The notes beneath the pieces were generated by a model. That model did not search any database. It saw only the letters and a program-made list of their open reading frames with translations, and was not told the origin of the DNA. 48,841 nt of DNA from Methanospirillum sp. (GTDB taxonomy: Archaea; Halobacteriota; Methanomicrobia; Methanomicrobiales; Methanospirillaceae). The DNA lies in contig JAAYEG010000062.1 of NCBI GenBank assembly GCA_012728895.1, forward strand, positions 1 through 48,841. Reading direction: 5' to 3'. This document shows positions 1-7,397 of this stretch, one piece after another. The translations under genes were made by a program, and so were the position numbers. Position 1 is the first letter of the stretch. Each line of letters begins with the position of its first letter.

Positions 1-1
1 A

Positions 2-190
2 GCACACCAGAAACGGATTCGGACGACGAACGGGATGGAACGGATCAATAAGGAACTCAAGAGGAGAACGAACGTCATCGGAGCATTTCCAAATGAAGAT
101 GCGCTCCTTCGACTGGCAGGGGCGATCCTCATGGACATCAACGAGGAGTGGGTTACGGGCAGAAGGTATTTGTCAATGGATGAGGAATGA
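2..190 (+). CDS. IS256-family transposase, C-terminal end (cut by window edge)
   Basis: The reading frame is open from the first bases of the window and ends in TGA at 188-190. The last residues contain RTTNGMERINKELKRRT and, further on, EEWVTGRRYLSMDEE. This is the typical C-terminal end of mutator/IS256-type DDE transposases, which end in a conserved (L/M)ERxNxExKRRT helix and a short W-x-TGRRY tail. Only about 62 residues are inside the window, so it is unknown whether the rest of the gene is intact. The sequence after the stop, around 215-242, is where the terminal inverted repeat would be expected; it borders a broken minus-strand gene. A different piece of an IS256-type transposase lies at 38,140-38,720. 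Family assignment is confident; intactness is unknown. Confidence 0.8.
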   Translation, partial: AHQKRIRTTNGMERINKELKRRTNVIGAFPNEDALLRLAGAILMDINEEWVTGRRYLSMDEE

Positions 191-218
191 TCCACCAAGG
201 AGTCAGGGCGTACCAATT

Positions 219-510
219 TTACAGAAAGATCGAGACGCTACCGTCCTCGCCCATCCGGTGGTAGGCGTGGAACTCGAGGTACTCCCGTCCGTCCTGCTCG
301 CCGAAGACGTAGTAGATCCGGCCGCTGCTGCCGAAGGACGGGGATCCTTTTCTGCGTTCACGCAGGTTCTCTTCGGGCAGGTGAAGATCAAGAAGGGAGA
401 ACCGCTCTGCAAAACCTCCCTGGATCTTTTCCGTGGATCGGTTCTCGGAGATCACGATGAGATCGAGACCCTCCCGGCAGGACTCCACGTCGGTGCTCTT
501 CCCCGTTTCG
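219..510 (-). pseudogene. Conserved hypothetical protein, truncated at the 3' end by the IS element
   Basis: On the minus strand a protein-like frame reads from about 510 down to a TAA at 219-221. It includes SCREGLDLIVISENRST, a stretch LLDLHLPEENLRERRKGSP and RIYYVFGEQDGREYLEFHAY. Residue usage is natural, unlike the antisense frames nearby. No ATG or other plausible start with a ribosome binding site is visible near 500-520, and the upstream part of the frame is low-complexity. The protein stops abruptly within a few residues of the presumed end of the IS256-type element at about 215-242. I read it as the body of a conserved protein of unknown function that lost its C-terminus to the insertion. 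I do not recognise the family. Confidence 0.45.
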
Positions 511-1130
511 ACCGGCACGCCCCGAGCCGCGGTCTCTCCCGGGGGGGCATCCCCCGGCAGACGGACTGCACGGGGACTGGCTCGACGAGATAGATAGAAG
601 CGATCCGCACACCCGCACCCGGGCGACCAGCCGTGATCGATACCCGGAAGGACCGGGCGCGCCCTGCACGACAGGATCGGCCGGCGAATCCAGGACCCCC
701 GGTGCGATCCGGGGAGCATCCGGACCCGCGACGGCGACGGCCGAAGTCCCGGGTCGCTCCGCGCAACCGGGGAACTGGGCCTCCGGGACCGTCGGGAACT
801 CTGCCGAAACCACCGGCCGGGCCGCACCCGGGCTCACGGCGCCGGTATGCGGGGGTAGCCGTTCCGAGCGCGATCTGCGATACCTCGAGCGCACGCCCGG
901 GCGAGCCGGGCATCTCGAGGGCACGGGATCGGTGTCCGAGATCACTGCCGCCCCACCCCGGGCAGGGGCGGCAGGCCTGCTGCCGGGGACCCGGTGGGGG
1001 CCTGGTGCTGACGGACTGTCTCTGCATCCGGCCGGCCCCAGTGGCACCGCATCGCCCCGGGGGAGACACGTCCAAACCGGTCTCGTCGGACCGCGGGCGA
1101 CAGGCAGGTGTGCACTGCCCGGGGGGCCCG
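511..1130. other. GC-rich gap, no recognisable gene
   Basis: About 600 bases of very GC-rich sequence with long open frames on both strands but no recognisable protein family, ribosome binding site or promoter. The arginine, proline and glycine content of all six frames is typical of chance ORFs in GC-rich DNA. It probably consists of decayed coding sequence. Confidence 0.4.
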
Positions 1131-1290
1131 GCCGGGATGGTGCCGGCGCACGCGAGCGAGGCGTTCAGTGCGTTCGACGACCCCCTCGAGGCCGCCGTGC
1201 CGGCGGTGCGGCCCGGGCTCGGGCCCGTGCGGGAGGCAGAGCGCGGTCTCCGGGCACTCATGGGGCCGGCGGACCGGGTGATGTCCGTTT
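1131..1290 (+). pseudogene. Remnant fusing a small-helical-protein end and a RecA-like protein end
   Basis: Bases 1,131-1,205 are a near copy of the 3' half of the small gene at 48,162-48,428: HASEAFSAFDDPLEAAV here against HASEAFYALDDPLEAAV there. It is followed directly by AERGLRALMGPADRV, which matches the C-terminal part of the RecA-like gene at 47,659-48,180 (AERGFRALLGPADQV). In the intact module the RecA-like gene precedes the small gene, so the remnant has lost material and order. No start codon or ribosome binding site belongs to it. I treat it as a deletion-scarred copy of the module at the right end of the window. Confidence 0.65.
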
Positions 1291-1624
1291 TCATCGACGG
1301 GGCGGGGGAGGGGCAGTCCGACCCGAGACTGTCACCATCGAGGAGCGTGTTCGCCCCGGTGCCCGTCGTCACCACGATTGCGGCCGGCTCGTCTCCGACC
1401 CAGGTCGGCAGACGGCGACCGCCGCGTCTCTATCGCTCTCCTGCCACTCGTTCGGCGCTCTCGACGAGTCGAGGGGGTGCGGCGAGTCTCGATAAAAACG
1501 TGCTGGTGACGTGCGCCGCGCTCTCGAACCCCGGGCCGGTGAACCCCGGTACCGGCCGAAGGACCGGACCATCCGGGGGGTGAGAGGGACGAGGGCCTCC
1601 CCGTCACACGCGCGGGTTGGCGGG
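1291..1624. other. Gap with no recognisable gene
   Basis: GC-rich sequence between the module remnant and the lipoprotein gene. I see no protein family, RNA or repeat in it. The last 60 bases would be the 3' flank of the minus-strand lipoprotein gene. Confidence 0.35.
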
Positions 1625-1837
1625 TCAATCGTCGTCCTCGTCGTCCTCTGTCGAGGATGCCCGGGTGGTGTCGTCACCGGAGTCGTCGTCCGACTCCCCG
1701 GAGCTGCCGGGCACGGTCGTCGCCGAATCCTCCGCGGACTTCGACGAGCAACCGGCAGCGAGTGCGGCGCCGAAGAGGACGAGGAAGACGAGCGACGCCA
1801 CGAGGATCGGGGGTCCGGCCTGTTGCCTGCTCGTCAT
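1625..1837 (-). CDS. Small lipoprotein with acidic C-terminal tail
   Basis: A 70-residue protein. It begins MTSRQQAGPP, followed by a hydrophobic stretch ILVASLVFLVLFGAALAAGC that ends in a good lipobox (LAAGC, cysteine about residue 30), so it is predicted to be exported and lipid-anchored. The mature part is only about 40 residues, rich in Ser, Thr, Asp and Glu, and ends in an Asp/Glu run (EDDEDDD). Such a charged, low-complexity tail is common in archaeal surface lipoproteins of unknown role. The ATG at 1,837 has no strong ribosome binding site. It stands alone between decayed regions. The signal peptide is what makes it credible, as the frames opposite it are arginine-rich shadows. The function is unknown. 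Confidence 0.55.
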   Translation of the reverse strand: MTSRQQAGPPILVASLVFLVLFGAALAAGCSSKSAEDSATTVPGSSGESDDDSGDDTTRASSTEDDEDDD

Positions 1838-2278
1838 GTGTTGACCCTGGGCCGGGACCGGATAATGGTATCCCGGACCCCTTCACCCGGGCGGCAGTCC
1901 TCCCGTGCGACCTGGATCTCCACCGGAACCGGGCCATCCCTCGCGGGAGGCCAGGACGAACGGGGCGTGCTTCGCCAGGCGCCCGGTGATGGGGGAGGGC
2001 CTGCCGGCGCGACCGTGTCCCCGTTATCGATGCGGAGAGCGGGGCTCAGAGACGGGTTCGGAGAGCGGCATCGCGCCGGCCGGCACGACCGGGGCCGCGG
2101 TCGGGATGGCCACCGCGAACAGGCCACGGACCCGGGACCGGTACAGCTGGCCGAACGGGCAGGTGCGCCCCGGGGGTCATCGCGATGACCGCCGGCACCC
2201 GGTCCGGAACTGCGGCGCACGCCCGGGCCGCGGCGAGCGGACAGAGGTGGTATCGAGGAGAGGACCCCCGGGCCAGCC
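1838..2278. other. Gap with no recognisable gene
   Basis: GC-rich stretch upstream of the second RecA-like remnant. Several long frames cross it, but none shows a recognisable motif or translation signal. Confidence 0.35.
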
Positions 2279-2445
2279 GCGGGCCCGTGCTGCTCCGGGC
2301 GCCGCGGGCGGAGCGCGGGTTCCGGGCGCTCATGGGGCCGGCGGACCGGGTGGTCTGGTACTACGAGGAATGGCCGGCGCGGCAGGCAGGCTCGGCAAGG
2401 CGGCGGGGGCGGGATATGCAAGCGACGCTGGACGGGGTGGGATGA
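2279..2445 (+). pseudogene. C-terminal remnant of a RecA-like module protein
   Basis: The segment reads GPVLLRAPRAERGFRALMG, then PADRVVWYYEE, and ends at TGA 2,443-2,445 after RRRGRDMQATLDGVG. It aligns almost residue for residue with the last 60 residues of the RecA-like protein at 47,659-48,180, which has AVLLWAPRAERGFRALLG, PADQVVWYYDE and RRRRDMQATFEEGG. The nucleotide match is also very high, so the copy is recent. Everything upstream of this C-terminal part is missing, and there is no start signal. Together with 1,131-1,290 it shows that the module was once present at least once more near the left end of the window. Confidence 0.7.
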
Positions 2446-2752
2446 GGTGAGGTCGGGGTGACGGGCCCTGCGGCTTCGGCTCCCGGACACCGGAGACATC
2501 GAGCGGATGACCGTCGATTCGCCAGCAGGGAGATTTCCAGGAGAGCGGTCATGGCTGACGACTTCCTGGTTCCCGGCCCGGTCGTCATCCCTCGTCAGCA
2601 ACAATCAAAGAATCTCGATCTGAACCGACAGGGGAATCCAGAAAAAATCGAAAAACTTCAACGATAAAAAATCCATCCTGATAGCCAGAACTAAAAAATC
2701 TCAACCCCTATCATGAGGTAGTGGAACCCAGCAAGCTCCCACGGAGAGAACG
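2446..2752. other. AT-rich spacer upstream of the methylase gene
   Basis: The base composition drops from very GC-rich to AT-rich at about 2,600. The segment holds several A-rich tracts (gataaaaaatcc near 2,664 and actaaaaaatctc near 2,691) that could act as promoter elements for the methylase gene. I see no coding sequence in it. Confidence 0.35.
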
Positions 2753-3666
2753 ATGAGAGACGTCCGTGCGAACCCTTCTTGAAGTGGGCCGGCGGGAAAA
2801 ACCAGTTGCTCGGGGAGTTCGAGAAGAGAATCCCTGCGGAACTGAAGGAAGGGGGACTATCAACCTTCATCGAACCGTTCGTGGGTGGCGGAGCCGTCTT
2901 TTTCGATTTCAACAGCGTTTTCGAGTTTTCGAAGTGTCATATATTCGATATCAACGAAGAATTATTCCTTGCCTACAGAGTGGTGAGGGACGATGTCGAT
3001 TCACTCATCGATCATCTTGGCGAACTCTCATCGAGGTATCTATCAAGAAACGATACGCTCCGAAAGGAGTTCTTCTATCAAATTCGGGACGAGTTCAACA
3101 AGACAAAGGCCGAGATCGATCTCAACCGGTTCGAGTCATCATGGACGAACAGGGTCGCACATCTCATCTTCCTCAACAGGACCTGTTTTAACGGCCTGTT
3201 CCGTGAAAATTCACGAGGAGAATTCAACGTCCCGTCTGGACGGTATAAAAATCCAAAGATCCTGAACGCCGATCTGTTGATCGTCGATTCAGAGGTCCTC
3301 CAGAACACCAAGATCCACTGTGGCGATTTCGCTTCATCGGCACCCCACATCTCAGGTACTTCTTTCGTCTATTTCGACCCCCCCTACAGGCCTCTCAACC
3401 AGACCTCGTCGTTTACCGGATATACACAGGATGGGTTCAACGACGACGAGCAACGGCGCCTCGCCCGTTTCTTCAAGGAATGCGATCGAACCGGAGCACG
3501 GCTGATGCTCAGCAACTCGGATCCGAAAAATATCGATCCCGATGACGACTTTTTGGACACCATCTACGCGGAATACCGGATCGAACGAGTTCCGGCGAAA
3601 CGGATGATCAATTGCGATCGGAAGAAAAGAGGGGAGATCAACGAGATCATCGTCACTAATTATTGA
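2753..3666 (+). pseudogene. Dam-type DNA adenine-N6 methyltransferase, frameshifted at the N-terminus
   Basis: Class D12 adenine methylase that would transfer a methyl group from SAM to adenine N6 in a short DNA target. The frame from 2,779 shows KWAGGKNQLL (SAM motif I region), FIEPFVGGGAVFFDF, the catalytic DPPY near residue 200, and the family C-terminus ending KKRGEINEIIVTNY. The good translation start is ATG 2,753, with GGAGAG a few bases upstream, reading MRDVRA. One base is missing at about 2,769-2,770 relative to the expected reading into EPFLKWAGGK, so that frame stops at TGA 2,780-2,782. The only in-frame start left is TTG 2,779, which would remove the family's PFL leader. The gene is clearly less GC-rich than its surroundings, which suggests horizontal transfer. 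A partner endonuclease gene follows but is broken. A sequencing error cannot be excluded. Confidence 0.8.
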
Positions 3667-3672
3667 GACCCG

Positions 3673-3797
3673 ATGACGTCACGGAACGATACCGCGTGGG
3701 ACAGGGTATTCCGGGAACTCGGACTTCTCGATGAGATCCACAGAGAGGGTCTTGCCAGGATCAGTGCGACGGCTCTGAAGGAGATCGGTCACGGTCC
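3673..3797 (+). pseudogene. Truncated type II restriction endonuclease, N-terminus only
   Basis: Six bases after the methylase stop a frame begins MTSRNDTAWDRVFRELGLL, followed by DEIHREGLARISATALKEIG. This N-terminus resembles that of endonucleases paired with Dam-type methylases, which begin NDTAW-(E/D)-x-(L/V)-F and contain (F/R)-x-IS-A-xxxKE. The recall is from family memory and has not been searched. After about 41 codons the similarity ends. The frame continues only as an arginine/proline-rich shadow of a dockerin-coding fragment in another frame. The restriction half of the system is therefore deleted. The spacing and orientation fit one operon with the methylase. Confidence 0.5.
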
Positions 3798-3806
3798 CCC
3801 GGCGCA

Positions 3807-4012
3807 TCGGTGCCCCCGGCCGACCCAGACTTCGACGGCCTGTTCAAGGACGCGAACGGCAACCGCCGGCCGGACTTCGCGGACGTGGTGCTGTCCTTCA
3901 ACCAGATGGCCCGGATCGAGGAGAACGGGCCGACTGCGCTCTTCAGCTACAACGGCAATGGAAGGATCGACTTCGCCGACGTCACCTGGCTTGCAACCAC
4001 CTCGGAACCGTC
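3807..4012 (+). pseudogene. Orphan dockerin type I fragment
   Basis: In the third frame the DNA encodes a dockerin-like pair of calcium-binding loops: DGLFKDANGNRRPDFADVV, then SFNQMARIEENGP and FSYNGNGRIDFADVTWL. It closely matches the C-terminus of the protein remnant ending at 46,641. The first loop has lost some Asp/Gly residues, and the natural LFNHL end is replaced by LATTSEP. There is no start codon, signal peptide or upstream domain, so this is a transplanted 3' end. Its left junction cuts the endonuclease gene. Dockerins bind cohesins in large extracellular assemblies; this fragment alone would do nothing. Confidence 0.75.
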
Positions 4013-4197
4013 ACCCCCTACTTTCTCCTGCCGGCGTTGGTTGGCCCCCTCTCCTCCGTTCCGTGACGCGCACCGACGAGGATCGTTATTAAGCCGTCCC
4101 CGTGTCGAATTGATATTGACATTGTCTGCGATACCCGGGTCCGCCAGGGCGGCAGGAGGACGCGATAATCACGGACCGATCGGGAGGGACCGCTTCC
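4013..4197. promoter_or_regulatory. Probable promoter region of the rhodanese gene
   Basis: A short AT-richer stretch (gatcgttattaag near 4,080 and gaattgatattgacattg near 4,108) precedes the rhodanese gene. GGGAGGGA at about 4,181 is a plausible ribosome binding site for ATG 4,198. The exact TATA element cannot be fixed by eye. Confidence 0.35.
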
Positions 4198-4734
4198 ATG
4201 CGGGAGAATGAAAAGAAACGTCTTTTGCGTTCGTCTCCCGGCCGCCGGACCCACGGTGAGTGCCATCACCCGGAGCGGGGGCGTCCCGGGACGGGGCGTC
4301 GACTGCTCTCCCTGCTCCCGGTCGCGCTGATCGTCGCGCTCGCCGTCAGCGCCGGCTGCACCGGGATCCGGACGGCAGCCTCATCCGACGGCCCGGGCCG
4401 ACTCGACATCACCCACAAGGAGTTCAAGCAGATGCTCGACGGGTCCCGGGAGAGTCCCGGGGAGATCGTGGTCCTGGACGTCAGGACCCCGTCGGAGTAC
4501 GAGCGGGAGCACCTTGAAGGCGCCGTGAACCTGGACAACAACGCCGGCATCTTCCGGGAGCGGGCCTCCCGGCTCGACCGCGACCAAACCTACCTGGTCT
4601 ACTGCCAGAGCGGCACGCGTTCCGCCCACGCGGCCGATGTCATGGTCGAACTCGGGTTTTCGAGCGTCTACAACATGAAGGGCGGCATCACCCGCTGGAA
4701 GGGAGCGGGCTTCCCGGTCGTCAGGGGGATGTAG
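4198..4734 (+). CDS. Rhodanese-domain lipoprotein
   Basis: 178 residues. A hydrophobic segment RRLLSLLPVALIVALAVSAGC ends in a lipobox at Cys54, so the mature protein should be lipid-anchored on the outer face of the membrane. The rest is a single rhodanese domain: VVLDVRTPSEYEREHLEGAV, then the active-site loop VYCQSGTRSAHAA with the catalytic cysteine at about residue 136, and YNMKGGITRWKGAGFPV near the end. Single-domain rhodaneses carry sulfane sulfur as a persulfide on this cysteine. The physiological donor and acceptor are not known for exported archaeal forms. The N-terminal 30 residues before the hydrophobic stretch are unusually long and charged, so the true start may lie further in, but ATG 4,198 has a good GGAGGG ribosome binding site. 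The gene stands alone, followed by a promoter-like gap. Confidence 0.85.
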   Translation: MRENEKKRLLRSSPGRRTHGECHHPERGRPGTGRRLLSLLPVALIVALAVSAGCTGIRTAASSDGPGRLDITHKEFKQMLDGSRESPGEIVVLDVRTPSEYEREHLEGAVNLDNNAGIFRERASRLDRDQTYLVYCQSGTRSAHAADVMVELGFSSVYNMKGGITRWKGAGFPVVRGM

Positions 4735-4808
4735 GGGCCGCCCTTCCCCCCGGGCGGCGATATAGTCTTTTTAGGCTTGGTCGCCTTCTGTAGTACGGTG
4801 ACACAGGA
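4735..4808 (+). promoter_or_regulatory. Promoter of the lemA-DUF2207 operon
   Basis: The gap contains gcgatatagtcttttta at about 4,756, a reasonable archaeal TATA-like element about 50 bases before the first start codon. GGAG at 4,806-4,809 can serve as ribosome binding site if the start is the TTG at 4,815. Confidence 0.4.
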
Positions 4809-5369
4809 GTGGCTTTGACCTGGATCGTACTGATCATCATCGGGCTCGTCGTGCTCGGGCTCGTCGGCTGGTTCATCGGGATCTACAACCGGTTCTTCAG
4901 CCTCAAGAACTCCGCCGAGGCGTCGCTCGGGCAGATCAGGGTCGCGATGAAGAAGCGGCTCGATATGATCGAGCAGCTGCTCGGGGCCGTGAAGAGCTAC
5001 GCGCAGTTCGAGCGGGAGACGCTCGAGAAGGTCACGGAGCTGCGCGCCTCGGTGGCACGCGGGGGCCCGGCGGAACTCGACGCGATCGAGCGGGAGAGCA
5101 GGTCGATCCTCGGCAGGCTCTTCGCGGTGGCCGAGGCCTATCCCGACCTCAAGACCTCGACGGTGGTCCAGGAGCTGACCGGCTCGGTCCGCGGGGTCGA
5201 GGACGAGATCGGGCGGCAGCGCTACACCTACAACAACGTGGCCCAGCAGTTCAACACGATGGTCGACGTGATCCCGTCCAACATCGTCGCGCGCCTGATC
5301 GGGATGGCGAAGCTCGCATACCTCGAGTTCGAGGAAGCGATCGAGAGACCGCCGAAGATCGAGTTCTGA
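4809..5369 (+). CDS. lemA: LemA family membrane-anchored protein
   Basis: 186 residues. One N-terminal transmembrane segment ([20 protein letters not shown]) is followed by a helical domain with the family signature: [18 protein letters not shown], a tyrosine- and asparagine-rich [16 protein letters not shown], and a C-terminal [13 protein letters not shown]. LemA proteins form a long four-helix coiled bundle on the membrane; their biochemical role is poorly defined. They are often encoded directly before a DUF2207 membrane protein, as here (six bases between the genes), so the two probably work together. GTG 4,809 overlaps the only ribosome binding site (GGAG), while TTG 4,815 is spaced better. 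The two starts differ by two residues. Confidence 0.9.
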   Translation: MALTWIVLIIIGLVVLGLVGWFIGIYNRFFSLKNSAEASLGQIRVAMKKRLDMIEQLLGAVKSYAQFERETLEKVTELRASVARGGPAELDAIERESRSILGRLFAVAEAYPDLKTSTVVQELTGSVRGVEDEIGRQRYTYNNVAQQFNTMVDVIPSNIVARLIGMAKLAYLEFEEAIERPPKIEF

Positions 5370-5375
5370 TCCGGC

Positions 5376-7214
5376 ATGGGCGAAGCACGCTCGATCGCGT
5401 TCCTGGTCGCGCTCACGCTCGCCCTCGGGCTCGCGGGCGCGGCCCTGGCCCTCTGGATCCCGGGCCTGGTCGTCCCGGAGGGCCTCGTAATCGACACCTA
5501 CGAGGCCGACTGGGCGCCGGACGGGTCGCTCGAGGAGCGCTACGTCTACCACGTCCGGTCCCCGGGCACCTACCGGATGCTCTACCGGACCCTCGACGAC
5601 CCGCTGCGGTACTCCGCCGCCGGCACGCCGCACTTCGAGCTGGCCGGCGTCGAGCCGCCGGACGGCGTGGTCGGCTACGCCAGCGACTCCTCGGGCGAGG
5701 TCCGCCTCTTCGGGGGCGGGGACGACCCTCTGGCCTCCTCGTTCGTCTCCTCGCACGCCGAGCTCAACGAGGTCGGGCTTGTCGACACCGGCTACTTCGC
5801 GAGCGGCACCTACGACGCCCGGTACGCCTTCACGGTCCGCCCGCCGGTCGAGTACGACGACGCGGTCGTCCACGTGAACCTCAAGCTCGCCCGCGCCGGG
5901 CAGCACGTCCGGTACTCGTTCGTCAGGATCACGATCCCGGCGGAGGGGGTGCGGGAGGTCTTCGCCTACCCCCCCACCCTGCACCAGGAGCGGGAGGGGG
6001 ACCGGATCGTTATCTCCGGCAGCGCGACCGAGAACGAGAACCTGGCGATCGAGGTCCTGCTCGAGCGCCATGTTCTCGGCGGCGTCGCCGGGTTCCCCCG
6101 GCAGGTCGGCGACCTGGAGAACCAGGCGCGCTCGGCCCATCTCCGGGAGAGCGTCCCGTACTGGCTCTCGACCGCGCTCTACTGGCTCGGGATCGCGTTC
6201 GTGCTCGCCGTGCCCCTCGCCCTGCTCTGGCTCTACCGCCGGCACGGACGCGAGAAGGAGTTCGTCGTGCCCGAGTACCTGAGCACGGTCCCGGACCCGG
6301 GCAAGCCCCCCTGGACGGTGAACCTCCTCTTCAAGGGGGACCCGAAGAACGGGGACGCCGACGGGTTCTACGCCACCGTGCTCGACCTGCACCGGCGCGG
6401 CCTGATCCGGGTCGAGGAGGTCGCGGACGGCGAGGATGTCTGGATACAGCTCGCCGGCGCCCGGTCGGACGACTTCTACGAGCAGCGGGTGCTCTCCTTC
6501 CTGGAGGCGATCGCGACCGACGGGGTGGTCGACACGGCCGAGCTCCAGCGCCAGCGCGAGCGGGCGAAGACGGACACGGCGCTCCAGTCCCGGATGATCC
6601 GGGATCTCGGGACCTACCGGGCGGTGGCCTCCCACCAGGACCCTGCGGTGACCGGCGCCTACACCGTCTCGGGGCGCGGCAAGGTCCTCCCGGTGGTCGC
6701 GGCCGGGGGGCTGCTCTCGATCGCGTCGTTCGTGCTGATCTTCGTCTTCCCCGGGCTCGCGGGCCGGTTCGTCGGGCCGTTCCTGCTCTTCGGGCTCGGG
6801 GCGGTCCAAGGGCTGATCGCGCTCGCCTTCCCGACCACGCTCTTCGGGTTCTGGAAGGGCGATGGCTACCGCGAGCGGCTCGAGTGGGAGTCGTTCGCGC
6901 ATTTCCTCTCGGACCTGGCGATGCTCAGGAAGTACTCGCCGGCGGACCTCTCGATGTGGGGCGAGTGGCTCGTCTACGGCACGGCCCTCGGGGTCGGCGA
7001 CCGGGTCGCGCGGGCGATGCGGGACCTCGACATCCGGCTCCCCGAGGAGGCCGCGATGCCGACCCACCTGCAGACCGCGTTCGTGCCGGCGCTCGTCCTC
7101 GCCCCGCCCGTCCAGAGCGGCGGGAGCGGCGGCGGGTTCGGCGGCGGTGGCTTCGGTGGCGGCGGTTTCGGCGGTGGGGGCGGTTTCGGCGGCGGCGGCG
7201 CCGGGGGACGCTGA
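5376..7214 (+). CDS. DUF2207 domain membrane protein with glycine-rich C-terminus
   Basis: 612 residues. An N-terminal signal or transmembrane segment (about residues 6-30) is followed by an extracellular beta-rich domain opening with IDTYEADWAPDGSLEERYVY. A transmembrane helix lies near residues 265-285 (LGIAFVLAVPLALLWLY). Next come a cytoplasmic domain with a winged-helix look (FYATVLDLHRRGLIRVEE) and two more transmembrane helices near residues 440-490. The protein ends in a run of Gly-Gly-Phe repeats after residue 585. This is the layout of DUF2207 proteins, whose function is unknown and which commonly follow lemA. A glycine/phenylalanine tail is typical of the family. A large antisense frame over this gene is a GC-driven artefact. 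Confidence 0.88.
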   Translation: MGEARSIAFLVALTLALGLAGAALALWIPGLVVPEGLVIDTYEADWAPDGSLEERYVYHVRSPGTYRMLYRTLDDPLRYSAAGTPHFELAGVEPPDGVVGYASDSSGEVRLFGGGDDPLASSFVSSHAELNEVGLVDTGYFASGTYDARYAFTVRPPVEYDDAVVHVNLKLARAGQHVRYSFVRITIPAEGVREVFAYPPTLHQEREGDRIVISGSATENENLAIEVLLERHVLGGVAGFPRQVGDLENQARSAHLRESVPYWLSTALYWLGIAFVLAVPLALLWLYRRHGREKEFVVPEYLSTVPDPGKPPWTVNLLFKGDPKNGDADGFYATVLDLHRRGLIRVEEVADGEDVWIQLAGARSDDFYEQRVLSFLEAIATDGVVDTAELQRQRERAKTDTALQSRMIRDLGTYRAVASHQDPAVTGAYTVSGRGKVLPVVAAGGLLSIASFVLIFVFPGLAGRFVGPFLLFGLGAVQGLIALAFPTTLFGFWKGDGYRERLEWESFAHFLSDLAMLRKYSPADLSMWGEWLVYGTALGVGDRVARAMRDLDIRLPEEAAMPTHLQTAFVPALVLAPPVQSGGSGGGFGGGGFGGGGFGGGGGFGGGGAGGR

Positions 7215-7397
7215 ACCCTCTCCACCGCGGCAGTCCGCCGCAACCCTCTCTTCACCCTTTTCGCGTCCGGGTAGGATTCCCGCGAAAGAGCCGATCGGCA
7301 GGTTTTTGCGAGAACGGATTCAATGTGTCATTACTGATTATTTTGAAGATCTCCGGCCACAGCCCTGGACGGGGATGTTCGAATCGGAGAGGACGTG
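7215..7397 (+). promoter_or_regulatory. Probable promoter region of the lipoprotein pair
   Basis: An AT-richer stretch (tgtcattactgattattttgaag, 7,324-7,346) lies about 55 bases before the lipoprotein start. GGAGAGG at 7,386-7,392 is a good ribosome binding site for ATG 7,398. Confidence 0.4.

Noticed and set aside
4668-7067. A 799-residue minus-strand open frame over lemA and the DUF2207 gene
   Set aside because: It is extremely rich in Arg, Glu, Asp and Pro, shows no motif, and lies antisense to two well-recognised genes. In GC-rich DNA such frames arise by codon bias.
7113-7212. Glycine codon repeats at the end of the DUF2207 gene as a microsatellite
   Set aside because: The Gly-Gly-Phe tail is a known feature of this protein family and needs no other explanation.
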